Positions 34,515 to 43,334 of a stretch of 64,000 nucleotides of DNA are shown piece by piece (position 1 is the first letter of the stretch; every line of letters starts with the position of its first letter). Both the position numbers and the translations under genes were made by a program. Under the pieces are notes generated by a model that ran no database searches, was not told the origin of the DNA, and saw only the letters and a list, made by a program, of their open reading frames with translations. The DNA comes from Kangsaoukella pontilimi (lineage in GTDB: Bacteria; Pseudomonadota; Alphaproteobacteria; Rhodobacterales; Rhodobacteraceae): assembly GCF_009830125.1 (NCBI RefSeq), contig NZ_WUPT01000001.1, forward strand, positions 1,779,060-1,843,059, read 5' to 3'.

Positions 34515-36857
34515 CTATCCGAGCCACCACTTTCGTGAACTGTCCTTTCCCCTGCGTCGCTTTGTGTACCCCAGACCTTTCATGATCTGCCCCATGCGAG
34601 CAGCATCCTTGTTGCACCATCGACCCGGCTCCATGCCGACAATTCCAAGCAGTCCCGTTGTAGAGAAGCCTTCTGCAGGTTTGCCCTGTTCGTTCTGCTG
34701 CTGAATGTGATTGGAAAGAAGTTCCTCCCACGGATCAAGCTCGGCGGCTTCTTCTTGCGCCTCCCGTGCCAATTGCTCGATCTCCTCCGAAAGGTGCCAA
34801 GGTTCATTTGCATTAAAGGCATCACGCGCCTCCGCGAACAGTTGGTCGCGGGCTACACGAAGTCCGTCGATGTCGATCACTTTCTCGCAGTTGACTGGCC
34901 AGAAGCGACGTCCCCCCGTCTTGTCTCGGATAAACTGCGCATTGTTCGTAGTCGCTATGAAAGCGCATCGTCTTGGGGTGCGTTCATGCAGTCGCGCATA
35001 TGCGTGTCTTGATTTGTCAGTGCCCCTAGAGAGAAACGCCTTTAGGGACTCTATGTCTGCTGCTCTAGTTGGGGCCATTTCCGAAAGCTCGACTACCCAA
35101 TGCCCGGGCAGCCATTGGGCGGCTCTTTCTTCTCCATTGTGGCCAGCGATTGAAGGCAAGCCATCGCCATACCAAGGCCCACCCAAGACCGCGCAAAGTG
35201 TGCTCTTCCGGATGCCTTGATCACCTATGAGCGTCAGTACATGATCTGCCTTGCAACCAGGGATGTAAGCTCTCGCGACAAGTTGGATAATCCAGGCCCG
35301 CCCAACTGCCCGCGCATATGGTGAATCAACGACTCTTGCATAAGTCGACAACCAAAAAGAGAGACGCGGCACGCCATCCCAAACTAGCCCGTCAAGGTAA
35401 TCGGTAACTGGATTGAAGGCGTTGCGCATTGCCACAACGCGGACGGCAGAAGCAGTCAGAGAGTCGGACACTTTACTGAATCCCCGTTGCTCGATTTGGA
35501 CGCGGATAAGCGCCAGATCAGCATCCTTTATCTCAAGTCCACCCTTCCATTCGTCTTCGCCCGTCAGTTCGTTATGTGAGAGACGCAAATTGTTTTCTTC
35601 GTTGATGATCGTGAGATATGCGATTGCATTGGTCATGGTCTGGGCGATTTGGCCCGAGACCGTGAAGATAATCGTGGAACGGGCTTGCTCCGCTGTCGCA
35701 GGAACTCGATCCTCTTCCACCTCAAGGAGATTGTAAGCGTCGCTCAGCTCGACCAGGAGTTGCTCTCTTGTCGCCTCGTCATTGTTGGCGAACTCGACCA
35801 TCGCTTTCCAACTCGGACGGCTCGAAGGGTTTGTGTATTGCCTATCCTGATCGTCGAGTTCGCCAAAGCGATGGATCCGCACGGCATCCCAAATGTTGTG
35901 CACGCGGCCATCACCGCATGGGTCGGATTCGTGGTGGGAATAAAGGAAAACATCATCATAGACGAGCACGCCTTCGCCGCCAGAGCCACCGATCCACTGG
36001 GCCCTAGCCACTCGGCCTTGGGCACGGGCAGAGCTCAGGTAAAATTCAGTTAGCAGCCCATCATCGATCTCGTCCGACAAGCTTGGATGAGCACGACAGA
36101 AGGCTCCAACGAGACCACCCTTGTCGAGTGGATATTCAGCTTTGCGGCCATGAGTATTTGGTAAGGGTTTCTCATTGGGAAGGCGCGGCCACGTGCTTGG
36201 ATCGGAGTAGATTGCGTCCGGGTGTTCGTTAATCAGAGCGTCAACATCCAACGGCTTGCCGTCCCGAAATTCCGAAACAAAATTCTCAAGCTCACCTTTA
36301 TGCGTGGTTGGCTTGAACATCATCTGCGCCGGACGGAATCCCTTTGAATCACACTTTTCTAGTCCGATAAGTTCACCGAAAATGCGGGCAACAAACTCAT
36401 ACTCCGGGGCAATCACATCCCGCGATAGCAACACTGCGAGACGCACTTTTGGACAGGTTGCGCTGTGTGACCGGGAAGTGTGCCAGAAATTTGCCACGCC
36501 GACCAAAGGTGCCAAGCCCACCATACGCATAAAGTGCAAGAAGCTTTCCTCTAGGTAATCGAGGTCGAGCGTCAGTATGCGTCCCGGCTCCACATGATCG
36601 TTTCGTCGAATACCATCCAAACAAGTAGTGCGGAGCCAGAAGCCATGGGAACCCTTTTCGAAAGCTTGTCTGTTAGGGGGAAGTTCCAAAAACTCTTCCC
36701 GCGTCAGATCTGACTCAAGTGGTTGCAGCACTTCAGAAGCAATTTGCGCGAAGGTTCCGGAACGGTTTTCGACCGTCCCAAATCTCTGACCACCGACCGC
36801 GTAGGGGATCAGATTTTCTTGCTGCTCGCCCGGAACAGACATCATTTCTTTAGTCAT
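34515..36857 (-). CDS. Primase-like / VapE-type helicase replication protein
   Basis: The 780-residue protein has an N-terminal part with LTLDLD (96-100) and a CPKVRLAVLLSRDV strand, resembling archaeo-eukaryotic-type primase domains. The C-terminal VapE-like ATPase has Walker A GDQGIRKST (545-553), an acidic WVVELSEM strand and the sensor FIATTNNAQFIRDKTGGRRFWPV. Such proteins replicate satellites and plasmids from their own origin. It is followed upstream by the AlpA-type gene (32-base gap), forming the replication/excision module of element 1. Confidence 0.82.
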   Translation of the reverse strand: MTKEMMSVPGEQQENLIPYAVGGQRFGTVENRSGTFAQIASEVLQPLESDLTREEFLELPPNRQAFEKGSHGFWLRTTCLDGIRRNDHVEPGRILTLDLDYLEESFLHFMRMVGLAPLVGVANFWHTSRSHSATCPKVRLAVLLSRDVIAPEYEFVARIFGELIGLEKCDSKGFRPAQMMFKPTTHKGELENFVSEFRDGKPLDVDALINEHPDAIYSDPSTWPRLPNEKPLPNTHGRKAEYPLDKGGLVGAFCRAHPSLSDEIDDGLLTEFYLSSARAQGRVARAQWIGGSGGEGVLVYDDVFLYSHHESDPCGDGRVHNIWDAVRIHRFGELDDQDRQYTNPSSRPSWKAMVEFANNDEATREQLLVELSDAYNLLEVEEDRVPATAEQARSTIIFTVSGQIAQTMTNAIAYLTIINEENNLRLSHNELTGEDEWKGGLEIKDADLALIRVQIEQRGFSKVSDSLTASAVRVVAMRNAFNPVTDYLDGLVWDGVPRLSFWLSTYARVVDSPYARAVGRAWIIQLVARAYIPGCKADHVLTLIGDQGIRKSTLCAVLGGPWYGDGLPSIAGHNGEERAAQWLPGHWVVELSEMAPTRAADIESLKAFLSRGTDKSRHAYARLHERTPRRCAFIATTNNAQFIRDKTGGRRFWPVNCEKVIDIDGLRVARDQLFAEARDAFNANEPWHLSEEIEQLAREAQEEAAELDPWEELLSNHIQQQNEQGKPAEGFSTTGLLGIVGMEPGRWCNKDAARMGQIMKGLGYTKRRRGKDSSRKWWLG

Positions 36858-36889
36858 TGGTCGTCTCTGTGTAACTTCAATCCTTCGAC

Positions 36890-37153
36890 TTAGGTCTTGA
36901 TGGGCGGCGAGGATTGGGTGTCACTGACAGCATCGCGAGCCTTCGCGACAATGAACTGGTCGAGCCAAGCCTCCGGCATCGCAGATGTTCCTGGTGACAG
37001 TTTGATAAAAGGAGGAAACTCTCCGCGTCGGATGAGTTCGTAGACTTGTGAGCGGCTCAGGCCGACGCGCTCACATACCTCCGCGGGTCGCAATAGCCGA
37101 CCAGTAGGCGGCACTTCAGTCCAAAGGGATTCAGAGATAAAGGCTGTAGTCAT
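36890..37153 (-). CDS. AlpA-family HTH regulator / excisionase
   Basis: The 87-residue protein contains a MerR/AlpA helix-turn-helix (LLRPAEVCERVGLSRSQVYELIRRGEFPPFIKL). AlpA proteins activate integrase or act as excisionases in P4-like satellites. GGAGGAGAAC directly before the ATG at 37153 fixes the start; 19 further in-frame codons upstream are not expected to be translated. Confidence 0.85.
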   Translation of the reverse strand: MTTAFISESLWTEVPPTGRLLRPAEVCERVGLSRSQVYELIRRGEFPPFIKLSPGTSAMPEAWLDQFIVAKARDAVSDTQSSPPIKT

Positions 37154-37291
37154 GTTCTCCTCCAAGCCAGGGATGTCCATCGAGGTGCAGAGGGGAACGT
37201 GCCACGGCATTGCAACGGCAAGTTATGGGGAAAAATTAGTACTCTTGGTTGGTAGGATTTTACCCCCCCAGCGAATGTGCAATGCGTATAT

Positions 37292-38044
37292 TTATCGTCT
37301 ACGCAGAAATGCTGTGCGGAAGAAGTTCGAGTAGACCTGCCACTCATACTTATGGTCAGCGGCTACCTTCGCTTCAGCGCTGCGATCTCGACTAGGTTTT
37401 GTAATTGCGCGCTTTAGGGTGCTCGACAGCGCGTCGTCTCCAAGGATTGACCAATCATCTCTCGAACCCTGCGATTGAAAGTACTCATTATAAACCATTA
37501 ATTCCTCGGAGCTGTTAATCGCCGCACGAACAAAGGCTGACACGAAACGTCCAGTTGGCCCAATTTTCTGATTTGAATCGTTGAGAGTGTAAGCTGGTTT
37601 CTTCCCAAATGCTGCATGGTAGAGGCCAAGGGACAGATCGAAAAAATGTGATGGGAGCGCTGTTGGGCGTCCTCTGTGCGACGCAGCTTCGGCGGCCAGT
37701 TCTTCCTCTGCAGAAGCAACCCACTCCCTGATTTGGTCGACCCATTCATCAGTCGGAGGTGGCGGGTAGAGTTCGTGCTTTGGAAGCGTGCGTTTAAGCT
37801 GCTTCTCAACTGCCTCGAAGCTTTTTTTGAACTTGGAAAGCGTTTCAATCCTAGCGCGTGGTGGCAGTTCGTGCGCACGAATAGCAGTTTCAGTTGTAAC
37901 GTGGTTCAGTGCAGCGGTGAGTGCTGGAACTTCTACGCCGTCGCAAAGCGGTAAGCCAACCGCCGCAACTATCTGCTTGGCAGTTGCCTCGGTGACCCGC
38001 CCTGGGCGTCCTGGACGACGTGAGTTTTGGGCTCTTTGCGTCAA
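37292..38044 (-). CDS. Unknown protein translationally coupled to the integrase
   Basis: The 250-residue protein has a basic Pro/Arg-rich N-terminus (RRPGRPGRVTEATAKQIV), a helical middle with many Lys/Glu, and an RDRSAEAKVAADHKYEWQ segment near the end. No family is recognised. Its ATG overlaps the integrase stop by 4 bases, so it is made with the integrase and may be an integration or excision accessory factor. Confidence 0.55.
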   Translation of the reverse strand: MTQRAQNSRRPGRPGRVTEATAKQIVAAVGLPLCDGVEVPALTAALNHVTTETAIRAHELPPRARIETLSKFKKSFEAVEKQLKRTLPKHELYPPPPTDEWVDQIREWVASAEEELAAEAASHRGRPTALPSHFFDLSLGLYHAAFGKKPAYTLNDSNQKIGPTGRFVSAFVRAAINSSEELMVYNEYFQSQGSRDDWSILGDDALSSTLKRAITKPSRDRSAEAKVAADHKYEWQVYSNFFRTAFLRRR

Positions 38045-39240
38045 TGGGTTTTTGCCGCCTCTTCATAACGATCTAGCTCGTCAGCCCACCACTGGGCCAT
38101 TCGAACTCTCTCTTCCCAATGCTCCCCTCGAACGTATGCTCGACGTACATCATTGCCTTCAACGTGTGCCAACGCGCGTTCAATGGCATCCGCGTGCCAA
38201 AGGCCCGACTCGTTGGCAATGGTGCTAAATGTGGCTCTAAACCCGTGAGCCGTCATCTGTCGTGACGTGTATCCAAGGCGCCGCAAGGCCACGTTCCAAG
38301 TGTTTTCAGATTGCGGTTTTTTCCAACTCCGCACCGAAGGAAAAAGAAAGTCTCCATTTCCGGTTAGGCGCTGGAGCTCGGACAGATGCCACAGCGCCTG
38401 CCTTGGGAGCGGCACTCTATGTGGCCTGCGCATTTTCATACGTTCTGCCGGAATACGCCAAATCGCCTCTTCAAGGTCAAATTCAGACCAGATCGAGAAG
38501 CGTAGCTCCCCCGGACGCGGAGCAAGCATGGCGAGGAGCATCAGTGCGTGTTTCGTGGTGGCTTGCCCTTTGAAGCTCTCAATCTTTAGAAGCAGCTTTC
38601 CGATCTCTTCGCGATTCACAAGAGCAGCTCGTGGCGATACCTGCGGCTGAATCAGGGCCCCCTTCAAAGCTTCTGTTGGATCGTAGCGAGTTCTCCCGGT
38701 CGCAATGGCATATCTGAATACTGCGCCAATCGTACTTCTCAGGCGTCGAGCAGTTTCATAGTTTCCCTTCGCCTCAATACGTCTGAGCACAGACAGTATG
38801 TCGGGGGCCTCTATGGTCGCGATTGGTCTGTTCGAGAGTTCGGGCTCAGTGAACGAAACAAGCCACTCCTGCTTTTTCATAGTTTGGGCCGCACGCCCTT
38901 CACTACGGAGCTTGGAAAGATACTCGGCAGCAATCCCGCCAAAAGCCACTCTCTGATCTCGTTCATCTTTCAAGCGAGCGAGCTTGCGTTCGGCGGAGGG
39001 GTCAAGGCCCTCAAGGAGTTGACGCTTGGCTTGGTCTCGTTTGTCTCGAGCATCTCTGAGACCAACAACCGGGTATGGCCCAAAGCTTATGAGCTTCTCT
39101 TTGCCCAAGTGGCGATACTTGAGGTGCCAAATCTTCGACCCGGAAGGATTGACCTGAACAAAGAGCCCACCTCCGTCAAAACGCTTGTACGGACGGTCAC
39201 TTGGTTTGAGGTTACGTAACCCCGTATCACTCAAAGGCAT
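38041..39240 (-). CDS. int: Tyrosine-type site-specific integrase (P4-like) of element 1
   Basis: The 399-residue protein has the N-terminal DUF4102-type arm-binding domain (LSDTGLRNLKP, YKRFDGGGLFVQV), a core-binding region and the catalytic domain. Visible catalytic-site motifs are the arginine in APRPGELRFSIW, HGFRATFSTIA and a C-terminal RRAYVRGEHW with the nucleophilic Tyr. It lies 167 bases from the tRNA-Phe att site, the classic arrangement for tRNA-targeting elements. Confidence 0.95.
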   Translation of the reverse strand: MPLSDTGLRNLKPSDRPYKRFDGGGLFVQVNPSGSKIWHLKYRHLGKEKLISFGPYPVVGLRDARDKRDQAKRQLLEGLDPSAERKLARLKDERDQRVAFGGIAAEYLSKLRSEGRAAQTMKKQEWLVSFTEPELSNRPIATIEAPDILSVLRRIEAKGNYETARRLRSTIGAVFRYAIATGRTRYDPTEALKGALIQPQVSPRAALVNREEIGKLLLKIESFKGQATTKHALMLLAMLAPRPGELRFSIWSEFDLEEAIWRIPAERMKMRRPHRVPLPRQALWHLSELQRLTGNGDFLFPSVRSWKKPQSENTWNVALRRLGYTSRQMTAHGFRATFSTIANESGLWHADAIERALAHVEGNDVRRAYVRGEHWEERVRMAQWWADELDRYEEAAKTH

Positions 39241-39262
39241 GTCAGAAAGTCCCGAAACTTGT

Positions 39263-39298
39263 CCTTAGCTTGCCCTACCCCCAATTCCACCCCCAATC
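39263..39298. repeat. Candidate arm-type integrase sites, right end of element 1
   Basis: CCTTAGC at 39263 is followed by ACCCCCAATT (39277) and ACCCCCAATC (39289), 12 bases apart. This mirrors the left-end set at 25104-25131, as expected for integrase arm sites. Confidence 0.5.
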
Positions 39299-39406
39299 AC
39301 TGAGGATGCTATCGGGCGCCTCTGGACGAGGCTGGACACCAAACCCAGCAAAAGCAAGGCGCTATTGTGGCGCTTGGACGTCTCTGGTCTTTCTTGGAGG
39401 AGGTGA

Positions 39407-39481
39407 TGGTGCCCGGGGGCGGAATCGAACCACCGACACGAGGATTTTCAATCCACTGCTCTACCCCTGAGCTACCCGGGC
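39407..39481 (-). tRNA. tRNA-Phe (GAA), integration site of element 1
   Basis: A 75-base cloverleaf with encoded CCA. The acceptor GCCCGGG pairs with CCCGGGC, and the anticodon loop is TTGAAAA. The anticodon stem GTGGA/TCCTC carries a U-U mismatch at its second pair, which is unusual. The CCA/acceptor/T-arm end doubles as the att site. Confidence 0.93.
39408..39428. repeat. Proximal att site of element 1 (within tRNA-Phe)
   Basis: A 21-bp segment from the CCA end into the T-arm of tRNA-Phe, repeated with one base deleted at 25035-25054. Confidence 0.85.
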
Positions 39482-39569
39482 ACGGGTGACGCGGCGCGGG
39501 TGGCCTCGTCTGGGTCGCTGCGTTCTAATGGCGGTCCGGGGGGCTGTCCAGTGCCTTCGCGCGAAAAAA

Positions 39570-39749
39570 TCAGTTCAGGCGGCGTGGTGCATCGGGGCCC
39601 TGATCCTCGGGGTCTTCGTCTTCGTCCGACACGGCGGGTATCGCGTAGCCACCGGTCAGCCAGCGGCCGAGATCGACATCCGCGCAGCGCCGCGAACAGA
39701 ACGGCCGATAGGCCTTGTCGGACGGCTTCTTGCAGATGGGACAGCTCAC
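39570..39749 (-). CDS. yacG: YacG-type zinc-finger DNA gyrase inhibitor
   Basis: This 59-residue gene starts at GTG and begins SCPICKK, with FCSRRCADVDLGRWLTGGY after it. The four cysteines (3, 6, 18, 22) form the YacG zinc site; YacG proteins bind GyrB and inhibit gyrase. An acidic C-terminal tail (SDEDEDPEDQGPD) follows. The start overlaps the stop of the RNase E/G gene by 4 bases (GTGA), so it is translated by coupling. It is the last protein gene before tRNA-Phe. Confidence 0.9.
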   Translation of the reverse strand: MSCPICKKPSDKAYRPFCSRRCADVDLGRWLTGGYAIPAVSDEDEDPEDQGPDAPRRLN

Positions 39750-40777
39750 GTCAGAAGTTCCTCCAGCGACAGCCGGGCGCGCTTGCGCTGAAGCTCGGCA
39801 TGGCCGAGCGGCGTCCAGCCGACGAAGCTCGTCTCGACCGCGTCACTCCGGAAGGCGGACTTGATCTGCTGTTCGACGCGGACGCGGTCACGCTTGGGCA
39901 TCGGCGCCATATCGACCACGATCTGCCCGCCAAGCCCCTTGAGCGCCAGCAAGCGCGGCAGCGCGCGCGCAGCGGCGATATTGGCCTTGAGACCGGCCGC
40001 GGGCGAGGTGTCGGCCCCGGTATTCACGTCCACCGCGACAAGCGCCCGCGTGGGCTCGATCACCACCGAGGCGCCGGCTCCAAGGGACTGCTCGGCGCGC
40101 CTCACCCGGTCGATCGCATCGTCAATTCCATGGCGGGCGAACGACCCTTCCTCGGTGTCGCTCATGTCTGGTGCGGCCCAGTCCCGGAGCGCGGTCTCAT
40201 GCGCGCCCGGCCCGTCCAGAAGCCGCGCAGGCGCCCCGGTCAGAGGATCGCCCAGAACGGCCGCCGCGACCCTCGTCAGCGCCACGATGTCGTCGGCAAC
40301 AGCCTCGTCCTCGGCGTCTTCGGCCAGCGACCGCAGGATCAGGCCACCGAGCGAAGTATCGTGCAAATCCGCCGCCAGATCGGTGAGCGCCACACGCCGT
40401 TCCTCGTCGCGGATGGACCTGCTGACGTTCAGACCCGGCGCGCCCGGCGTGATCAGGGCGAAGCGGCTCTTGAAGACGACGCGGCTTGTGGCGGGCGCGG
40501 CTTTGTCCCGCTCCGCAAACGTGCTGGCCTGCACCAGAATACTCTGGCCCGGCGCAATGCCTTTGGCCTGACGCAGGAAGAGCGGGCCGTCGGGCGTCTC
40601 CAGTACGACACCCCCCTGCCCTTTCATCTGCCGACCGGCACGGGCGTGATAGATGGCACCGGGGCGGATGCGGTCCTCGGGCGGGTCGATCAGAAGATCG
40701 GTCAGCACGCCGTCCACCATCAGCGCCGCCGCCTCGCGTCCGTTCACCGTGTCGAATGCGACGAGACTACCCTTCAT
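39746..40777 (-). CDS. Ribonuclease E/G family protein (short form)
   Basis: The 343-residue protein matches the catalytic region of RNase G: a degenerate S1-like N-terminus, [13 protein letters not shown] (the DVN motif with metal-binding Asp) and [14 protein letters not shown]. The second conserved metal-site Asp is in VVDM. It is shorter than E. coli RNase G (about 489 residues), as is normal for Rhodobacteraceae copies in this locus. Likely role: RNA processing. ATGA overlap with maf upstream and GTGA with yacG downstream. Confidence 0.85.
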   Translation of the reverse strand: MKGSLVAFDTVNGREAAALMVDGVLTDLLIDPPEDRIRPGAIYHARAGRQMKGQGGVVLETPDGPLFLRQAKGIAPGQSILVQASTFAERDKAAPATSRVVFKSRFALITPGAPGLNVSRSIRDEERRVALTDLAADLHDTSLGGLILRSLAEDAEDEAVADDIVALTRVAAAVLGDPLTGAPARLLDGPGAHETALRDWAAPDMSDTEEGSFARHGIDDAIDRVRRAEQSLGAGASVVIEPTRALVAVDVNTGADTSPAAGLKANIAAARALPRLLALKGLGGQIVVDMAPMPKRDRVRVEQQIKSAFRSDAVETSFVGWTPLGHAELQRKRARLSLEELLT

Positions 40778-41367
40778 GCCGTTTCTCCGCTCCAGTCATA
40801 GCCCGCCGCCCGCAACAGCGTCGCGGTCTCGGCAAGCGGCAGGCCCACGATGGCCGAGTGAGAACCGGATATCCACGGCACGAAGGCCGCTGCCGGCCCC
40901 TGTATGGCATAGGCTCCCGCCTTGCCCGTCCAGTCTCCCGTGGCAATATAGCCGTCAATCTCGTCGCGGTTCAGCCGCTTCATCCGCACGGCGCTGACGA
41001 CGTCGCGCTGCCATTGCCCCCGCACGCTCTTGACGGCAACGGCGGTGATGACCCGGTGACGCCGGCCCGAGAGCAATTCGAGAAAGGCCCGCGCCTCGTC
41101 CGCATCGGCCGGTTTGCCCATGATGCGGCGGCCGAGCGCGACGGTGGTGTCGGCGGCCAGCACGACCTCATCCGGCTCGCAGGGGATCGCGTCGATCTTT
41201 GCGGCAGTCACACGACGGCAATAATCCCGCGGCAATTCACGCGCCAGAGGCGTCTCGTCCACGTCGGGTGCGCGCACGTCATCGGGCACGATCCCGAGGC
41301 TCGCCAGCAATTCGCGGCGGCGCGGACTGCCCGAGCCCAGAACCAGCCGCAATCGGCCCGCGCTCAC
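40774..41367 (-). CDS. maf: Maf-family nucleoside triphosphate pyrophosphatase
   Basis: The 197-residue protein has the Maf N-terminus [24 protein letters not shown], and the catalytic [17 protein letters not shown] with its aspartate. Maf enzymes hydrolyse modified or non-canonical NTPs and prevent their incorporation. It overlaps both infA and the RNase E/G gene by 4 bases, giving a coupled infA-maf-rng-yacG unit. Confidence 0.93.
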   Translation of the reverse strand: MSAGRLRLVLGSGSPRRRELLASLGIVPDDVRAPDVDETPLARELPRDYCRRVTAAKIDAIPCEPDEVVLAADTTVALGRRIMGKPADADEARAFLELLSGRRHRVITAVAVKSVRGQWQRDVVSAVRMKRLNRDEIDGYIATGDWTGKAGAYAIQGPAAAFVPWISGSHSAIVGLPLAETATLLRAAGYDWSGETA

Positions 41368-41582
41368 TTGAAGCGGTAGTTGATCCGACCCTTGGTCAGG
41401 TCGTAAGGCGTCATTTCGACCTGCACCCGGTCGCCGGCAAGAACGCGGATACGGTTCTTGCGCATCTTCCCCGCCGTATGGGCGACGATCTCATGGCCGT
41501 TCTCAAGCTCGACCCTGAACGTCGCGTTCGGCAGGAGTTCCTTCACGACGCCAGTGAATTCGAGCAGTTCTTCCTTGGCCAT
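41364..41582 (-). CDS. infA: Translation initiation factor IF-1
   Basis: The 72-residue S1/OB-fold protein ([41 protein letters not shown]) is unmistakably IF-1, which occupies the ribosomal A site during initiation. AAGGAG lies 6 bases before the ATG, directly after a hairpin. The stop overlaps the maf start. Confidence 0.98.
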   Translation of the reverse strand: MAKEELLEFTGVVKELLPNATFRVELENGHEIVAHTAGKMRKNRIRVLAGDRVQVEMTPYDLTKGRINYRFK

Positions 41583-41595
41583 GATGTCTCCTTGT

Positions 41596-41620
41596 CGCGC
41601 CCGGACACGTCCCGGGCGCG
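41596..41620. other. Hairpin in the infA leader
   Basis: A 9-bp perfect stem (CGCGCCCGG / CCGGGCGCG) with a 7-base loop ends directly before the infA ribosome site. There is no T-run, so a leader structure or mRNA-stability element is as likely as a terminator for the upstream gene. Confidence 0.45.
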
Positions 41621-41760
41621 CATTAAATGGGCGGAAGTCGCGCGTTTTTCAACCGAAATCGTCTCGAACGCCACGGCGAAACGTCGCGTTTCGGGCCGAG
41701 CCGCGCCGGAAAAGGGGCTTTTCCGCCTCGCCGGGCCTTGCCCGGCGGCCCCGCGCCCGG

Positions 41761-42348
41761 TCAGAGCGTGCGGCCCCAGAAGGGCAAACGGTGTTCCGTT
41801 TCCACGTCCTGCCCCACTTCGCGCCAGGAAAAGCGTGCCACGGCGCCGGGAATGGGGGCATAACCACGCCTTCGCCAGAAGGGATCGAGGGCGCGATAGT
41901 CCTCCGGTCGCGCCGGATGATCCGGCGCACGTTCGACGGCGCAAAAGACGCTATGCCGCGCCCCGAGCGTCCTCGCGTGCGCCTCGCGCGCATCGAAAAA
42001 GGCGTGACCGGCACCTTGCCCGCGATATCCGGCCAAAAGAACGCTTTCCGCGCAATAGAACACGTCCTGCGGCGCATAGCCCGCCTCGCTCAGAGGTGCG
42101 AAGAAAGCCGTGTCGTGCTGAAGAAGCGGCGTGCCGGTGGACGCGCCAACGATCCGGGCGCCGTCGCGCGCAACGACAAGGATGGCGCTGGGGTTGTCGC
42201 GGTAGGTTTCCAGATAGTGCCGCTCGTAGGCCGGATCGCCGTCGTAGAGGTAGGGAAAATCGCGAAACACCTCGATCCTGAGCCGCGCCACATCGTCGAG
42301 CGCCGCATCCAGCTCCGGCCCGGTCAGCGTCTCGATCACAAGCGTCAT
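41761..42348 (-). CDS. GNAT-family N-acetyltransferase
   Basis: The 195-residue protein has the GNAT acetyl-CoA loop AGYRGQGAGHAFFDARE (R-x-x-G-x-G) with preceding core strands (AILVVARDGARIVGASTG). The substrate is unknown. The gene overlaps the low-Mr phosphatase stop by 4 bases (ATGA), and 178 bases separate it from infA. It interrupts an otherwise conserved phosphatase-infA order. Confidence 0.82.
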   Translation of the reverse strand: MTLVIETLTGPELDAALDDVARLRIEVFRDFPYLYDGDPAYERHYLETYRDNPSAILVVARDGARIVGASTGTPLLQHDTAFFAPLSEAGYAPQDVFYCAESVLLAGYRGQGAGHAFFDAREAHARTLGARHSVFCAVERAPDHPARPEDYRALDPFWRRRGYAPIPGAVARFSWREVGQDVETEHRLPFWGRTL

Positions 42349-42812
42349 GCGTCGGACTGGGGCACGGTGGGCGGGCCGAACCGCTTGAGCATCCGCTCGC
42401 GGATCTGGTCCCGCGCCTGCCGGTAACTGTCGAGCTTCTGCTCGCGCGTCTCGCCCAGCCCGGTCGGGTCGAGGATGGGCCAGTATTCGACCTCAAGATG
42501 GAAATACCGCGTTAGCTCCAGCGCCCGGCGCTGCGACGCAGGCGACAGCGCCACCACAAGGTCGAAGCCCGACAGGTCGTCGCCCCATTGCTCCATCTCG
42601 TCGAAGGACCGCGACCGGTGCCGGGCAAGCTCGATCCCCAGCTCCTGGCAGACGGCCACCGAAAAGCCGTCGATCTCCATGTCGTTATAGACGCCCGCTG
42701 ACTGCACATAGGCCGCATGGCCATAGAATTGCTTCATCATCCCTTCCGCCATGGGCGAGCGGACCGCGTTGTGGTCGCAGCAGAACAGGACGGATGACGG
42801 CAGATCGCCCAT
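42345..42812 (-). CDS. Low-molecular-weight phosphatase / ArsC-like protein
   Basis: The 155-residue protein has the P-loop CDHNAVRS (C-x5-R-S) of low-Mr tyrosine phosphatases and thioredoxin-coupled arsenate reductases, and WPILDP with the general-acid Asp near residue 125. The companion cysteines of ArsC are not in their usual places, so phosphatase is likelier. It directly abuts the UPF0262 gene, whose stop it follows without a gap. Confidence 0.8.
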   Translation of the reverse strand: MGDLPSSVLFCCDHNAVRSPMAEGMMKQFYGHAAYVQSAGVYNDMEIDGFSVAVCQELGIELARHRSRSFDEMEQWGDDLSGFDLVVALSPASQRRALELTRYFHLEVEYWPILDPTGLGETREQKLDSYRQARDQIRERMLKRFGPPTVPQSDA

Positions 42813-43292
42813 TCAGCCCCCGAAATGCAGAACGCAGATCAGGGTGAAGAGACGACGCGCGGTGTCGATATCCAGCTCGGCCTTGCCGTCCAGCCGCTCC
42901 TGCAGGACCCGCGCGCCCTCGTTGTGGATGCCGCGCCGGGCCATGTCGATGGCCTCTATCTGGCCGGGGGGCAGCTTTTTCACCGCGTCGAAATAGCTTT
43001 CGCAGATCTGGAAGTAATCCTTCACCACCTGCCGGAACGGCCCGAGCGACAGGTGGAACTCGGCTGCCTGCTCGTCGTCCTCGGTCTTCAGGTCGAAGAC
43101 CAGCCGCCTGTCCCGGATCGCGAGGGACAGCTTGAACGGCCCCTCGGCGGGCGCGCGGCCTTCGCGGGGCGGCAGCGAGAAACTGTTGTCCTCGAGCAGG
43201 TCGAAGATCGCCACGCGGCGCTCCTGCTCGATCTCAGGTGTTGGCGGCGGCAAGGCGCTGTCGTCGATCTCGATATGGGTAATCCGGCTCAT
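42813..43292 (-). CDS. UPF0262 family protein
   Basis: The 159-residue cytoplasmic protein (ITHIEIDDSAL; FDLLEDNSFSLP; FHLSLGPFRQVVKDYFQICESY; IDMARRGIHNEGA) matches UPF0262, a conserved alphaproteobacterial family of unknown function found next to hisD. It begins 42 bases after the hisD stop and runs into the phosphatase gene without a gap. Confidence 0.88.
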   Translation of the reverse strand: MSRITHIEIDDSALPPPTPEIEQERRVAIFDLLEDNSFSLPPREGRAPAEGPFKLSLAIRDRRLVFDLKTEDDEQAAEFHLSLGPFRQVVKDYFQICESYFDAVKKLPPGQIEAIDMARRGIHNEGARVLQERLDGKAELDIDTARRLFTLICVLHFGG

Positions 43293-43334
43293 GCCGCTTC
43301 GATAGGATACTGACGCGGTCAGGGCAACGCCCGC

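Larger units (their letters stand above)
25035..39428. mobile_element. Element 1: tRNA-Phe-integrated satellite-like island with restriction-type cargo
   Basis: A 14.4-kb AT-richer segment is bounded by a 20/21-bp repeat of the tRNA-Phe 3' end. A P4-type integrase lies next to the tRNA, followed by an unknown protein, an AlpA-type HTH and a primase/VapE-type helicase. The cargo is a methylase-ATPase-Z1-nuclease operon plus a hydrolase fusion and a HEPN-like gene. Integrase, AlpA and VapE together are typical of phage satellites and related integrative elements. No capsid, terminase or conjugation genes are seen. Confidence 0.85.
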
